The notes under the pieces were generated by a model that made no database searches, was not told the origin of the DNA, and saw nothing but the letters and a program-made list of their open reading frames with translations. A program made the position numbers and the translations under genes. From positions 2,283-8,959 of the forward strand of contig PLUZ01000132.1 of the NCBI GenBank assembly GCA_003162995.1: 6,677 nucleotides of DNA, written 5' to 3'. Below, piece by piece: positions 1 to 5,458 of the stretch. Every line of letters begins with the position of its first letter. Position 1 is the stretch's first letter. Source of the stretch: Methylocapsa sp. Lineage in GTDB: Bacteria > Pseudomonadota > Alphaproteobacteria > Rhizobiales > Beijerinckiaceae.

Positions 1-719
1 TCGGTTTTTGTTTCGAGGCACGCGATTTGCATCCTCTCTTCGATCATAGCAATGAACGGCAGGAAGAGCGCCCGATTGAGACCATCCTGGTAGAGGACGT
101 CCGGACGCACATTGGAAGTCGCGACGATCACCACGCCCCGGGCAAACAAAGCCTCGAACAGGCGGCCAAGGATCATCGCATCGGCGATGTCGGTGACGCT
201 GAACTCGTCGAAACATAAAAGCCAGGACTTTTGGGCGATGGCATCCGCCACCGCCGCGACCGGATCGTCGCCCTTGGCTGAACCCTTGCGCCGCTCCTGG
301 CGCCAAGCATGGATGTAGGCGTGGACGTTGGCCATGAAACCATGAAAATGCACGCGGGATTTGCGCTCGACTTGGGTCCCATCGAAAAACAGATCCATCA
401 GCATCGTCTTGCCACGCCCGGCGTCGCCCCAAATGTAGAGGCCGCGCACAGGCGGATCTCTGCGTCCAGAGCCCGCGAGCCAGCCGAAAACGCGAGGGTT
501 TCGCGTGGAATCGCCGGTGAGCGCGAGGCGCAAGTCCTCCAGCCGGTGCAAGACATCTTCCTGACTGGCGTTTCGCTCAATGTGACCGGCGGTCACCTTG
601 TCTGCATAATGATCGAGGAGCGAAAGCGACACCCTGGCCTCGAAGACAAGGCCTGGCGTGGAGCAGCCCGGCGCTGGAACATTGGCGAGCCGGCTTGGGG
701 CCGCGCTCATTTGCCACAT
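1..719 (-). CDS. zapE: AFG1/ZapE-family P-loop ATPase, N-terminal part, cut by the window edge
   Basis: This is the N-terminal 239 codons of an AFG1-family ATPase. Bacterial members (ZapE) are linked to cell division and Z-ring stability, and the mitochondrial homologue acts in protein quality control. Read from 719 downward, the frame stays open to the left edge, so the C-terminus lies outside; family members are usually about 350-400 residues. Visible motifs are Walker A GDAGRGKT (98-105), Walker B CFDEF (169-173), a sensor-like ATSN (200-203), and the family signature RPDVLYQDGL...FLPFI just after it. HFHGFM before the linker is also typical. The start is uncertain: ATG at 719 has a weak GAGA three bases upstream, and ATG at 710 (MSAAPSR) is in frame with no better site. 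It is transcribed divergently from the serine peptidase gene. The family assignment is firm; the symbol follows the family name and the cellular role is by homology only. Confidence 0.93.
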   Translation of the reverse strand, partial: MWQMSAAPSRLANVPAPGCSTPGLVFEARVSLSLLDHYADKVTAGHIERNASQEDVLHRLEDLRLALTGDSTRNPRVFGWLAGSGRRDPPVRGLYIWGDAGRGKTMLMDLFFDGTQVERKSRVHFHGFMANVHAYIHAWRQERRKGSAKGDDPVAAVADAIAQKSWLLCFDEFSVTDIADAMILGRLFEALFARGVVIVATSNVRPDVLYQDGLNRALFLPFIAMIEERMQIACLETKT

Positions 720-771
720 TTGTCTCAATTTTGCCGGAAAACGCAAGCGAGAGCTTCCGCGCGAGCCTCGC

Positions 772-807
772 AAAAGGGTGGGGGCGTAGTCTGCCGCCTG
801 CCCTTTT
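772..807. repeat. Imperfect 36-base hairpin with A-run and T-run ends
   Basis: AAAAGGG (772-778) pairs perfectly with CCCTTTT (801-807). Inside it GGGGGC (780-785) pairs with GCCGCC (793-798) except for one mismatch, leaving a 7-base loop. The flanking A4 and T4 make it look like a terminator in either direction. It lies upstream of both neighbouring genes, not after one, so it could equally be a leader structure of the ATPase gene or a remnant. Confidence 0.5.
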
Positions 808-817
808 CCACAGGGCC

Positions 818-848
818 GCGACGGACCAAAATTGATGCGACGGACCAA
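818..848 (+). repeat. Pair of perfect 12-base direct repeats, 19-base period
   Basis: GCGACGGACCAA occurs at 818-829 and again at 837-848, so starts are 19 bases apart with a 7-base spacer. Placement in a divergent promoter region suggests paired protein-binding sites, but a local duplication is an equally simple explanation. No known regulator motif is recognised. Confidence 0.55.
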
Positions 849-866
849 TCATTTACCAAGAATTAT

Positions 867-885
867 CGGCGAACCATATTCGCCG
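867..885. promoter_or_regulatory. Inverted repeat, possible operator
   Basis: CGGCGAA (867-873) and TTCGCCG (879-885) form a perfect 7+7 inverted repeat around a 5-base centre (ccata). It sits about 115 bases upstream of the peptidase start and 150 bases upstream of the ATPase start. The short symmetric form fits a dimeric regulator site, but nothing identifies the protein. Confidence 0.3.
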
Positions 886-999
886 GAATCCCGCCTTTTT
901 GTTTTCGCATTGGCAAATTACCATCCCGGTTCAGCTTGATTTACGGCTGCGCGCTATCCTAAAGTTGGCGCTGCACCCATTTCGACAGGAGAAAACGAG

Positions 1000-1866
1000 A
1001 TGTTCCAAAGGGGTGGCATGCACGCCGCAGCTGTTTGCGTCTTCCTTTTTGGTGCGTCCGTTCCAGCGTTCGCCGGTCCGCTCATCTCGCAAAGGCAGCC
1101 CGAGGTAGCGCCGGACCAGATTGTGCCCGTTGTCGTCTTTGGCAAGAACAGCCGGCGCAGCGTGGAGGAGTTCGCGGCCGAGCAGAAACTCAACGCGACC
1201 GAGCTTCGCACCCGTTTCGCGGGCTCCGGGCTCGTCGAATGCGGGGAGGCACATGGTGCCGGTCAGCTCACGCTTGCCAATGATACCATTACCACAGCGG
1301 CGCATGTGTTTTTCGACGAAAAAGGCGCACCGCGCGCCAAGACCTGCTTCTTTGCGTTAGAGAACCACGGCAAGCAGATGCGGGTGCCGATCGACCTCGG
1401 CTCGATCGTTGCCGGTAGCACCGATCCTTACGCGATCGCGGCGGTTCACGACTGGGCCGTTGCGCGTCTGACGCATCCGGTCGAAGACGTAACGCCCTTC
1501 AGCCTTGCCGATCCGGCTGGCCCCAACTCGCCGGTCGAATTTGTCTCGCGCGGCCACATCGACTGGGGCGACGGACGCAAACTGTCGATGGAAAAATGCC
1601 GCCTGCGCGATCAACTGTCCGTCGGCGCTGAAGGAACACGGGAATTTTCGTTCGATTGCGAAACGGGGGACGGCGCCTCCGGCGGCGCCGTCGTCATGAC
1701 GCCGGATAAGCCGGCGATCGGCGCGATCCTGGTCGGTTGGCGCAGCAACAAACCCTTCCGCACGGCGCCGTTTTCCAAATTCCATTACAATTTCGCGGTG
1801 ACCATCGAAGGGGATTTCAAGAAAGCCGTCGTTGCCACCGCCAGCAAGGTCGTCGTCGCCAAATAA
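1000..1866 (+). CDS. Secreted trypsin-like serine peptidase
   Basis: This 288-residue protein has an N-terminal signal peptide (basic residue R4, hydrophobic core about 9-21, likely cleavage after AFA at 25), so it should act in the periplasm or outside the cell. The catalytic triad of a chymotrypsin-fold peptidase is visible in order: His102 in TTAAHVF, Asp151 in HDWAVARL, and Ser227 in GDGASGGAVV. Four cysteines lie in the mature chain (81, 116, 200, 220); the first pair brackets His102 and the second precedes Ser227, so two disulfides are plausible. About 60 residues between the signal and the barrel are not recognised. The start is supported by AGGAGA at 987-992, seven bases before the ATG; M7 at 1018 has no such site. 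Substrate and specificity cannot be read: the residue six before the serine is Glu221, unlike Asp in trypsin. It stands alone, convergent with fabH. Confidence 0.88.
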   Translation: MFQRGGMHAAAVCVFLFGASVPAFAGPLISQRQPEVAPDQIVPVVVFGKNSRRSVEEFAAEQKLNATELRTRFAGSGLVECGEAHGAGQLTLANDTITTAAHVFFDEKGAPRAKTCFFALENHGKQMRVPIDLGSIVAGSTDPYAIAAVHDWAVARLTHPVEDVTPFSLADPAGPNSPVEFVSRGHIDWGDGRKLSMEKCRLRDQLSVGAEGTREFSFDCETGDGASGGAVVMTPDKPAIGAILVGWRSNKPFRTAPFSKFHYNFAVTIEGDFKKAVVATASKVVVAK

Positions 1867-1931
1867 GCTTGCCTCGAGGACCGCGCCAACTCCGCTCACA
1901 AAGCCTTCAAAGACCTGTTATCTCCCGCGGC

Positions 1932-1945
1932 GCCCCCTTTGGGGC
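1932..1945. terminator. Short GC hairpin in the gap between convergent genes
   Basis: GCCCC (1932-1936) and GGGGC (1941-1945) pair around the loop CTTT, within the 82-base gap between the peptidase stop (1866) and the fabH stop (1949). The position suits a shared terminator of converging transcripts, but no T-run follows on either strand, so an intrinsic terminator is not established. Confidence 0.25.
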
Positions 1946-1948
1946 CAG

Positions 1949-2932
1949 CTACCACCGCATCAAGGCGCTGCCCCAGGTCATCCCGGCGCCGATCGCCATC
2001 ATCGCGATGAGATCGCCAGGCTTAAGGCGGCCCACCCTATTCGCCTCATCCAGCGAAATCGGCAGCGAGGCGCTCGACGTATTGCCATAGCGATCGAGGT
2101 TCATCCAGCATTTCTCGAGGGGAATACCAAGCCTCTCCAGAACCGATTCGACAATCCGCGCATTGGCTTGATGCGGGACAATATGGTCGATGTCGGAAAC
2201 GGCAAGCCCATTCGCGTCGAGCGCTTCGAGAATCACTTGCGGCAACACGCGGACCGCGAACTTATAGATCTCGCGCCCGTTCATCGTGATCTTATCCAGC
2301 TTCCGGGCCAGCACGTCCGCGGATTGGGGATGCTGGCTGCCGCCGCCTGGGATCGACAATATGCCAGCGGCCGTCCCGTCGGAATGAAGATGCGTCGAGA
2401 GGAGACCGCGTCCGGGCTCCAGCGCCGGCCCAACAACCATCGCGCCCGCTGCATCGCCAAACAGAACACAAGTGTTACGGTCGCTCCAATCGACGAGGCG
2501 GCTTAAGAGCTCGGCGCCGATGACGAGGATGCGGCTTGCCTTGCCGGTCTTGATGAATTGGTCGGCGATGCTCAAAGCATAAAGAGAACCCGCGCAAGCC
2601 GCCGAAACATCGAAGGCAAAAGCCCGCGCGGCGCCAAGCTTGGCTTGAATGATGACCGCGCATGACGGCAGCGGCATGTCGGCCGAGACCGTGGCGACGA
2701 TGATCATGTCGAGATCCTCGGCCTTTGTCCCGGCCATCGCCAGCGCGTGGCGCGCCGCGATAACGGCCATATCCGAAGTGACTTCGCCTTCCGCCGCGAT
2801 CCGGCGCTGCTTGATGCCGGTGCGCCCGATGATCCAGGCATCGGTGGTGTCGACCAGCTCCGCAAGATCCTGGTTTGTCAAAACCCGTTTCGGAGCGTAG
2901 GCGCCAGTCCCGAGAACATGCGCGTTGATCAA
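1949..2932 (-). CDS. fabH: Beta-ketoacyl-ACP synthase III (FabH-type)
   Basis: KAS III condenses an acyl-CoA, usually acetyl-CoA, with malonyl-ACP to start fatty acid synthesis in the cytoplasm. From the TTG at 2932 the protein has 327 residues, the usual family size (E. coli FabH is 317), and opens MINAHVLGTGAYAPKRVLTN as the family does. The thiolase-fold triad is complete: Cys113 in SAACAGSLYAL, His254 in VPHQANARI, Asn284 in RYGNTSSASLP. Trp33, Arg37 and Arg152 match the CoA-binding positions known from E. coli. Most FabH have Phe or another bulky residue where Ser116 stands (ACAGS). The same frame runs open to a GTG at 3046, but those 38 extra codons come from an intergenic repeat, and AAAGGGG eight bases before the TTG supports the shorter form. 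The usual partner plsX is not beside it, so this may be a second, stand-alone fabH paralogue; its acyl substrate cannot be told. Confidence 0.92.
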   Translation of the reverse strand: MINAHVLGTGAYAPKRVLTNQDLAELVDTTDAWIIGRTGIKQRRIAAEGEVTSDMAVIAARHALAMAGTKAEDLDMIIVATVSADMPLPSCAVIIQAKLGAARAFAFDVSAACAGSLYALSIADQFIKTGKASRILVIGAELLSRLVDWSDRNTCVLFGDAAGAMVVGPALEPGRGLLSTHLHSDGTAAGILSIPGGGSQHPQSADVLARKLDKITMNGREIYKFAVRVLPQVILEALDANGLAVSDIDHIVPHQANARIVESVLERLGIPLEKCWMNLDRYGNTSSASLPISLDEANRVGRLKPGDLIAMMAIGAGMTWGSALMRW

Positions 2933-2940
2933 AACCCGGG

Positions 2941-2947
2941 CCCCTTT
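2941..2947 (-). promoter_or_regulatory. Ribosome binding site deciding the fabH TTG start
   Basis: On the minus strand AAAGGGG ends eight bases before the TTG at 2932. It is the only good purine-rich site near the point where homology to FabH proteins begins, and no ATG or GTG lies between it and Gly8. Confidence 0.6.
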
Positions 2948-2969
2948 TTGCCAAAGCAACGGAGACCTA

Positions 2970-3082
2970 GAGCGCGCCCAAGAAAAGCCGATCGGCTTTT
3001 CCGATTGGGGAACACGCTCCAACTCTATGATTTCGAGCGCTTCCACTTCGATCCCGCAATTCCATGCGAAAGGGAAACACTC
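2970..3082. repeat. Dispersed intergenic repeat, copy A, with a palindromic hairpin head
   Basis: The body (3011-3082) aligns without gaps to 5267-5338; about 56 of 72 bases match by eye. The head is a nested hairpin: GAGCG (2970-2974) with CGCTC (3015-3019), CCCAA (2977-2981) with TTGGG (3005-3009), and between them a perfect 20-base palindrome at 2982-3001 (GAAAAGCCGATCGGCTTTTC). Copy C lacks the palindrome. It lies directly upstream of fabH, so if the promoter is further up the hairpin would be in the fabH leader RNA. Repeats of this look are, to my knowledge, common between genes in Rhizobiales. Confidence 0.75.
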
Positions 3083-3320
3083 GGGGAGCCTGCAGCATTG
3101 CTGGCATCTCTAATCGGATAAGCCTAAATGGCAGCTTATGCCAGCCGTTCGAAGCCGATCTCCGCGAAGAAGATGGGGGCAACCATCAACACTCGTTCAC
3201 ATTTTGAAATAAAGCGGTTCCGCCGCGTCAAAATCACGCGGGGAATGGTCGGCCCATCAATGGGGCATGACAACGGAATGCTGTTTCGCGACAACGGTCA
3301 TGCAAAACAAACAGGCTTTA
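3083..3320. other. Intergenic stretch without a recognisable gene
   Basis: There is no believable coding frame. A plus-strand frame at 3128-3328 lacks a ribosome binding site and any recognisable feature. Small inverted repeats are present: CCGCGT (3223-3228) with ACGCGG (3236-3241), loop of 7; and GCATGAC (3265-3271) with GTCATGC (3297-3303), 25 apart. The spacing from the upstream gene stop at 3494 is too long for these to be its obvious terminator. A fabH promoter may lie here, but I could not place it. Confidence 0.5.
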
Positions 3321-3371
3321 GAGCATGATCTGCAGAAAAGTTGCAGACTTTTTGGAAGAGATCCTGCGGCA
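3321..3371. repeat. Hairpin-type intergenic repeat unit
   Basis: GCATGATC (3323-3330) is matched near the other end by GATCCTGC with one mismatch, and inside is a perfect TCTGCA (3329-3334) / TGCAGA (3342-3347) hairpin with a 7-base loop. The opening GAGCATGATC and the TAGAGCG that follows at 3391 are typical of short palindromic repeats found between genes in many Rhizobiales (from memory, not searched). Confidence 0.5.
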
Positions 3372-3392
3372 AATCAAAGACCGTGAGATCTA

Positions 3393-3467
3393 GAGCGCTT
3401 GCCCACCAGATTGACTCATTATCTGATCGTAAAGGAATCGCTCCGGCTCAAAGAATGGGAGCATGTC
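3393..3467 (-). repeat. Dispersed intergenic repeat, copy B, inverted
   Basis: Read on the minus strand, this matches copies A and C. The best part is the AAGGAATCGCTC block (3432-3443) and the GGAGCATGT end (3458-3466), which correspond to the complement of the TGCTCCAACTC...GAGCGATTCCTT region of copy C. The left part, from GAGCG at 3393, aligns more loosely and needs about three extra bases. It ends just downstream of the stop of the small gene at 3494. Confidence 0.6.
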
Positions 3468-3493
3468 CCGCGTTGCATCGGACCGCTGGCCGA

Positions 3494-3778
3494 TCAGCCA
3501 CGGCGTTTGGTGCTGCGCGCTTGCGCCTCGACAGGATTCAACTGATATGTTTGCTGCAAAAGGCCAATCGTCTCGCGTGCGCCTCTCAGAAACTGGTTAT
3601 CGACACGCGGCCGGACCGCCGCAACGGTCCAGTTTGCGGCTCCTTCAATATTGTCGCGCGGTTGAATCACAATCGCATCGACCCGTTCGAATCCGGGGCA
3701 TTTCTTCAAGGTTCGTAGACAGACTTCTTGAAGCTCCGCGGAAGACCGGACCTCGCGCCGTACAGTTTCAGCGGTCAT
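3494..3778 (-). CDS. Small hypothetical protein, 94 residues
   Basis: I do not recognise a named family. The protein starts MTAETVRREVRSSAELQ, continues with an amphipathic helix-like stretch (about 3-27), then a beta-like segment VDAIVIQP (33-40), the motif NWTVAAVRPRVDN (49-61), and a helix GARETIGLLQQTYQL (66-80) before a basic tail. There is no signal peptide or membrane segment, so a cytosolic location is likely. The start at 3778 is chosen for a strong GAGGAG site (3783-3788) five bases upstream. The frame continues open to 3997, but that extension is low in recognisable character and crosses the spacer. The ordered alternation of helix and strand and the good ribosome site argue that it is a real gene. 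It is divergent from the gene at 4091. Confidence 0.7.
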   Translation of the reverse strand: MTAETVRREVRSSAELQEVCLRTLKKCPGFERVDAIVIQPRDNIEGAANWTVAAVRPRVDNQFLRGARETIGLLQQTYQLNPVEAQARSTKRRG

Positions 3779-3782
3779 GGCG

Positions 3783-3788
3783 CTCCTC
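3783..3788 (-). promoter_or_regulatory. Ribosome binding site deciding the start of the 94-residue gene
   Basis: GAGGAG on the minus strand lies five bases before the ATG at 3778. It favours the 94-residue product over the 167-residue reading that begins at 3997. Confidence 0.65.
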
Positions 3789-4080
3789 ATCCATCTTGAA
3801 TATGACAGCCCCATTACGAAGGCGACCCAAAAAAATCCGGCCGCCTCCATGGGACCGGCGCATGAATTTGGACATTCAGGCATGTCGTTTATACCTGCCG
3901 GTAAACGCGACAATGGCGCTTCCGTTCCCTGACCCAGGGCCCGCTTCCCATTCCGCCACGAGCGGGCCAGCCACTGCCGCTTCGTCCCATGTACCAAAAG
4001 GACGCGCGGTGCTTGACCAAAAGCAGAGACAAAAGCTAGATTCAGGTTAAAAGTCCGGAGTGAAACGAATCACGGCAAAA
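3789..4080. other. Divergent intergenic region with several inverted repeats
   Basis: This spacer separates two divergent small genes and should hold both promoters. No credible gene is seen on the plus strand. Symmetric elements are GACAT (3871-3875) / ATGTC (3882-3886); immediately next, GTTT and ACC (3887-3895) pairing with GGT AAAC (3900-3906) across a two-base bulge; and GGCCCGCT (3938-3945) / AGCGGGCC (3961-3968), a perfect 8+8 pair with a 15-base loop. None matches a regulator site I know. Confidence 0.5.
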
Positions 4081-4090
4081 AGGGGATCGG

Positions 4091-4300
4091 ATGCGCATGT
4101 TTTTCGGGATCATCGTTGGAATCATCCTTACCATCGGCGCGGCTTACGTGTCCGATTCGATCCGCAATACGAGTGGCGCTGAAGGAAGCTTCGACCGTCC
4201 CTTCGTCAATTGGGACGTGGTCAATCACAATATCAAGACCCTATCGGCCACGCTCCAGGAGAAATGGGCGAGTTTGACCGGGCACGCCAAGGACAACTGA
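4091..4300 (+). CDS. Small single-pass membrane protein, 69 residues
   Basis: This is a hypothetical protein with one N-terminal hydrophobic segment (about residues 4-20, FFGIIVGIILTIGAAYV), followed by a soluble tail with FDRPFVNWDVVNHNI and a helix-like KTLSATLQEKWASLTGH. The segment can be a membrane anchor or an uncleaved signal; no AxA cleavage site is obvious. The tail would face the periplasm if the first residues MR stay inside. The start is supported by AGGGG (4081-4085), five bases before the ATG. I recall similar short anchored proteins in Rhizobiales with the NWDVV motif, but no function is known to me. It is convergent with the SH3-domain gene, 127 bases away. Confidence 0.75.
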   Translation: MRMFFGIIVGIILTIGAAYVSDSIRNTSGAEGSFDRPFVNWDVVNHNIKTLSATLQEKWASLTGHAKDN

Positions 4301-4427
4301 TTTCGCTTGTCGGCTGACCAATTGCGCGTGGTGAATGAAAAACATGGTTCCAGCCGGCAGGCTGCGCGCTAGGGTTTATGTATTGATCAAACCGGAACAT
4401 GAGCTTCGCTTTGCCGCGGGCGCTTGC

Positions 4428-4955
4428 TCACTCTATTTTTTCATTCGGATAGACGCCCCACAGGTTCGATTGCTCAATATAGCCGTCGAAGCCTTCCCCC
4501 GAGATACGGCACCAGGCGCCGTCACAGACGCGTACACTTGCGATCACATTGGATTGCAACTTCGCGACCGGTTCTGATTTGGTGCCCGCCTTGCTGTAGA
4601 GCATCGAATCTGTTCCCTTCTTCCATGGCGCGACCAGAGCCGTGCGCCGTCCTGAAAGAAGCGAATGAAGCACCCAGCCTTCCGACCCTTCCGAATCGCG
4701 GACCTTTCGCCAAATTTCAAATTCGGCGGTGATCTCGACCGGGAGTCCGGCCCTTTGAAATACCCAGATGGTCCGATGGTCCTTGGAGGGACCTTCCCGC
4801 AGGTTCACGCGATCGGACTTCAGGCTCACATAACGCGGAATGGGCAAGCCGCTCGCGGTGCCTGTTTGCTCTGCTTGCGCGGGTTCAAAGCCGGCCAAAA
4901 CGCAGAAGAAGGCAGCCATGCCAAGACCGATACACTTCGACAACGTTCTGCTCAT
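4428..4955 (-). CDS. Exported bacterial SH3-domain protein
   Basis: This 175-residue protein starts with a signal peptide (MSRTLSK, hydrophobic core about 9-22, likely cleavage after AQA at 28), so it should be periplasmic. The first SH3-like repeat spans about 42-100, with VNLREGPS (50-57), WVFQRAGLPVEI, WRKVRDSEGSEGWV. A second, more diverged repeat covers about 108-166, with LYSKAGTKSEPVAKL, VRVCDGAWCRI, GYIEQSNLWG. Cys144 and Cys149 could form a disulfide. Bacterial SH3 domains often bind cell-wall peptides, but no catalytic domain is present and the partner is unknown. The ATG at 4955 is chosen because the signal peptide begins there; the open frame reaches a TTG at 4988, which only adds a basic leader. 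The ribosome site is poor, as CAGGA lies about 14 bases away. It is divergent from the dehydrogenase, and that pairing is, as I recall, seen in other Rhizobiales. Confidence 0.88.
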   Translation of the reverse strand: MSRTLSKCIGLGMAAFFCVLAGFEPAQAEQTGTASGLPIPRYVSLKSDRVNLREGPSKDHRTIWVFQRAGLPVEITAEFEIWRKVRDSEGSEGWVLHSLLSGRRTALVAPWKKGTDSMLYSKAGTKSEPVAKLQSNVIASVRVCDGAWCRISGEGFDGYIEQSNLWGVYPNEKIE

Positions 4956-5266
4956 TGGCTCAGGTTCATTCCTGTTGCGGCGCCGCAAAGCGGTTGGCTC
5001 ATAGCGTGGACCGTGACCGGCGCACCTCCGTTACACTCTCGAACGCCGCTTTTCCACGGGAACATTCGAAACCGATGCCAGGGATGCACCCGTTGACTGG
5101 CGGAACGGAGATCCGCCAGCGTTCTTGTCTTTGACCTGCCATCTGCTACAGAGGCCATGAGATAAGACGCAAACAAAATGCTTTCCCCTTGTGCCTCCCT
5201 AGCGTTAACGCCAGGTGAAGACGGCTAGGACATGAACCCAAAAAGTTGACCGGCTATTTCGATCAA
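4956..5266. other. Divergent intergenic region, left part
   Basis: No believable coding frame was found between the SH3 gene start and the repeat at 5267. It holds a perfect 8+8 inverted repeat (5097-5119) and a 10-base palindrome GCGTTAACGC (5202-5211). Promoters for the SH3 gene probably lie here but are not identifiable by eye. Confidence 0.5.
5097..5119. repeat. Perfect 8+8 inverted repeat
   Basis: CTGGCGGA (5097-5104) and TCCGCCAG (5112-5119) surround a 7-base loop ACGGAGA. It is followed on the plus strand by a mildly T-rich GTTCTTGTCTTTG, so it faintly resembles a terminator, but no plus-strand gene ends nearby. An operator in the SH3-gene promoter region or a relic are the alternatives. 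Confidence 0.4.
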
Positions 5267-5338
5267 AACATGCTCCAACTCTTTGACTATGAGCGATTCC
5301 TTCTCGATCCCGGGATTCCATTTGATCGGGAAACGCTC
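5267..5338 (+). repeat. Dispersed intergenic repeat, copy C
   Basis: It aligns ungapped with 3011-3082, sharing blocks such as GCTCCAACTCT, GAGCG, TTCC, TCGATCCCG, ATTCCAT and GGGAAAC. The preceding hairpin seen in copy A is missing here and is replaced by TTCGATCAAA. The minus-strand translations of copies A and C are alike (FP..ME.RDR.G.A...RVGAC), which explains spurious open frames across them. Confidence 0.75.
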
Positions 5339-5359
5339 TCCGCAAGGCCTCGCGAGTGG

Positions 5360-5384
5360 CTTGGCAAGGTGCAATCGCGCCAAG
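5360..5384. promoter_or_regulatory. Inverted repeat upstream of the dehydrogenase, possible operator
   Basis: CTTGGC (5360-5365) and GCCAAG (5379-5384) are perfect complements 13 bases apart, 75 bases before the dehydrogenase start. An AT-rich tract follows at 5414-5428 that includes TTTAAT (5417-5422), a possible -10 element without a clear -35. The assignment as a regulator site is speculative. Confidence 0.25.
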
Positions 5385-5458
5385 GGAAATTCGGGTCACT
5401 TAGCACGATCCGGAAATTTAATTTAAATCGCATCCGGCGAGCCTAAAGGACAGGGAGA

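Larger units (their letters stand above)
720..999. other. Divergent intergenic region between the ATPase and peptidase genes
   Basis: These 280 bases separate two divergently transcribed genes, so promoters for both probably lie here. I see no credible coding frame. The region holds a 36-base hairpin (772-807), two direct repeats (818-829 and 837-848) and an inverted repeat (867-885), each listed separately. I could not assign a convincing -35/-10 pair for the peptidase: TTGATT (936-941) and TATCCT (955-960) are only 13 bases apart. Confidence 0.7.

Noticed and set aside
309..962. Long plus-strand open frame of 217 codons
   Set aside because: It overlaps the AFG1/ZapE gene on the opposite strand, has no recognisable domain, and arises from the base composition of the real gene.
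1357..1899. Minus-strand open frame of 180 codons opposite the peptidase gene
   Set aside because: The plus strand carries a signal peptide, complete catalytic triad and good ribosome site; this frame has none.
1832..2506. Plus-strand open frame of 224 codons over fabH
   Set aside because: It is antisense to a complete, motif-bearing FabH gene and lacks any protein signature.
2967..3182. Minus-strand 71-codon frame and neighbouring frames across repeat A
   Set aside because: They read through repeat sequence; similar peptides appear over copy C, as expected for translated repeats and not for genes.
3321..3467. Possible CRISPR-like array of hairpin repeats
   Set aside because: There are only two unlike units with no regular spacer and no cas-like gene in the window.
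3463..4050. Plus-strand open frame of 195 codons
   Set aside because: It spans the complement of the 94-residue gene and the divergent spacer with low-complexity basic composition and no ribosome site.
4351..4364. CAGCC/GGCTG hairpin in the convergent gap between the small membrane protein and SH3 genes
   Set aside because: A five-base stem without a T-run on either strand is too weak to call a terminator.
4952..4969. Five-codon mini-frame (MNLSQ) overlapping the SH3 gene start by ATGA
   Set aside because: Its only purine-rich site (AGG) is one base from its ATG, too close to work, so translational coupling is unsupported.
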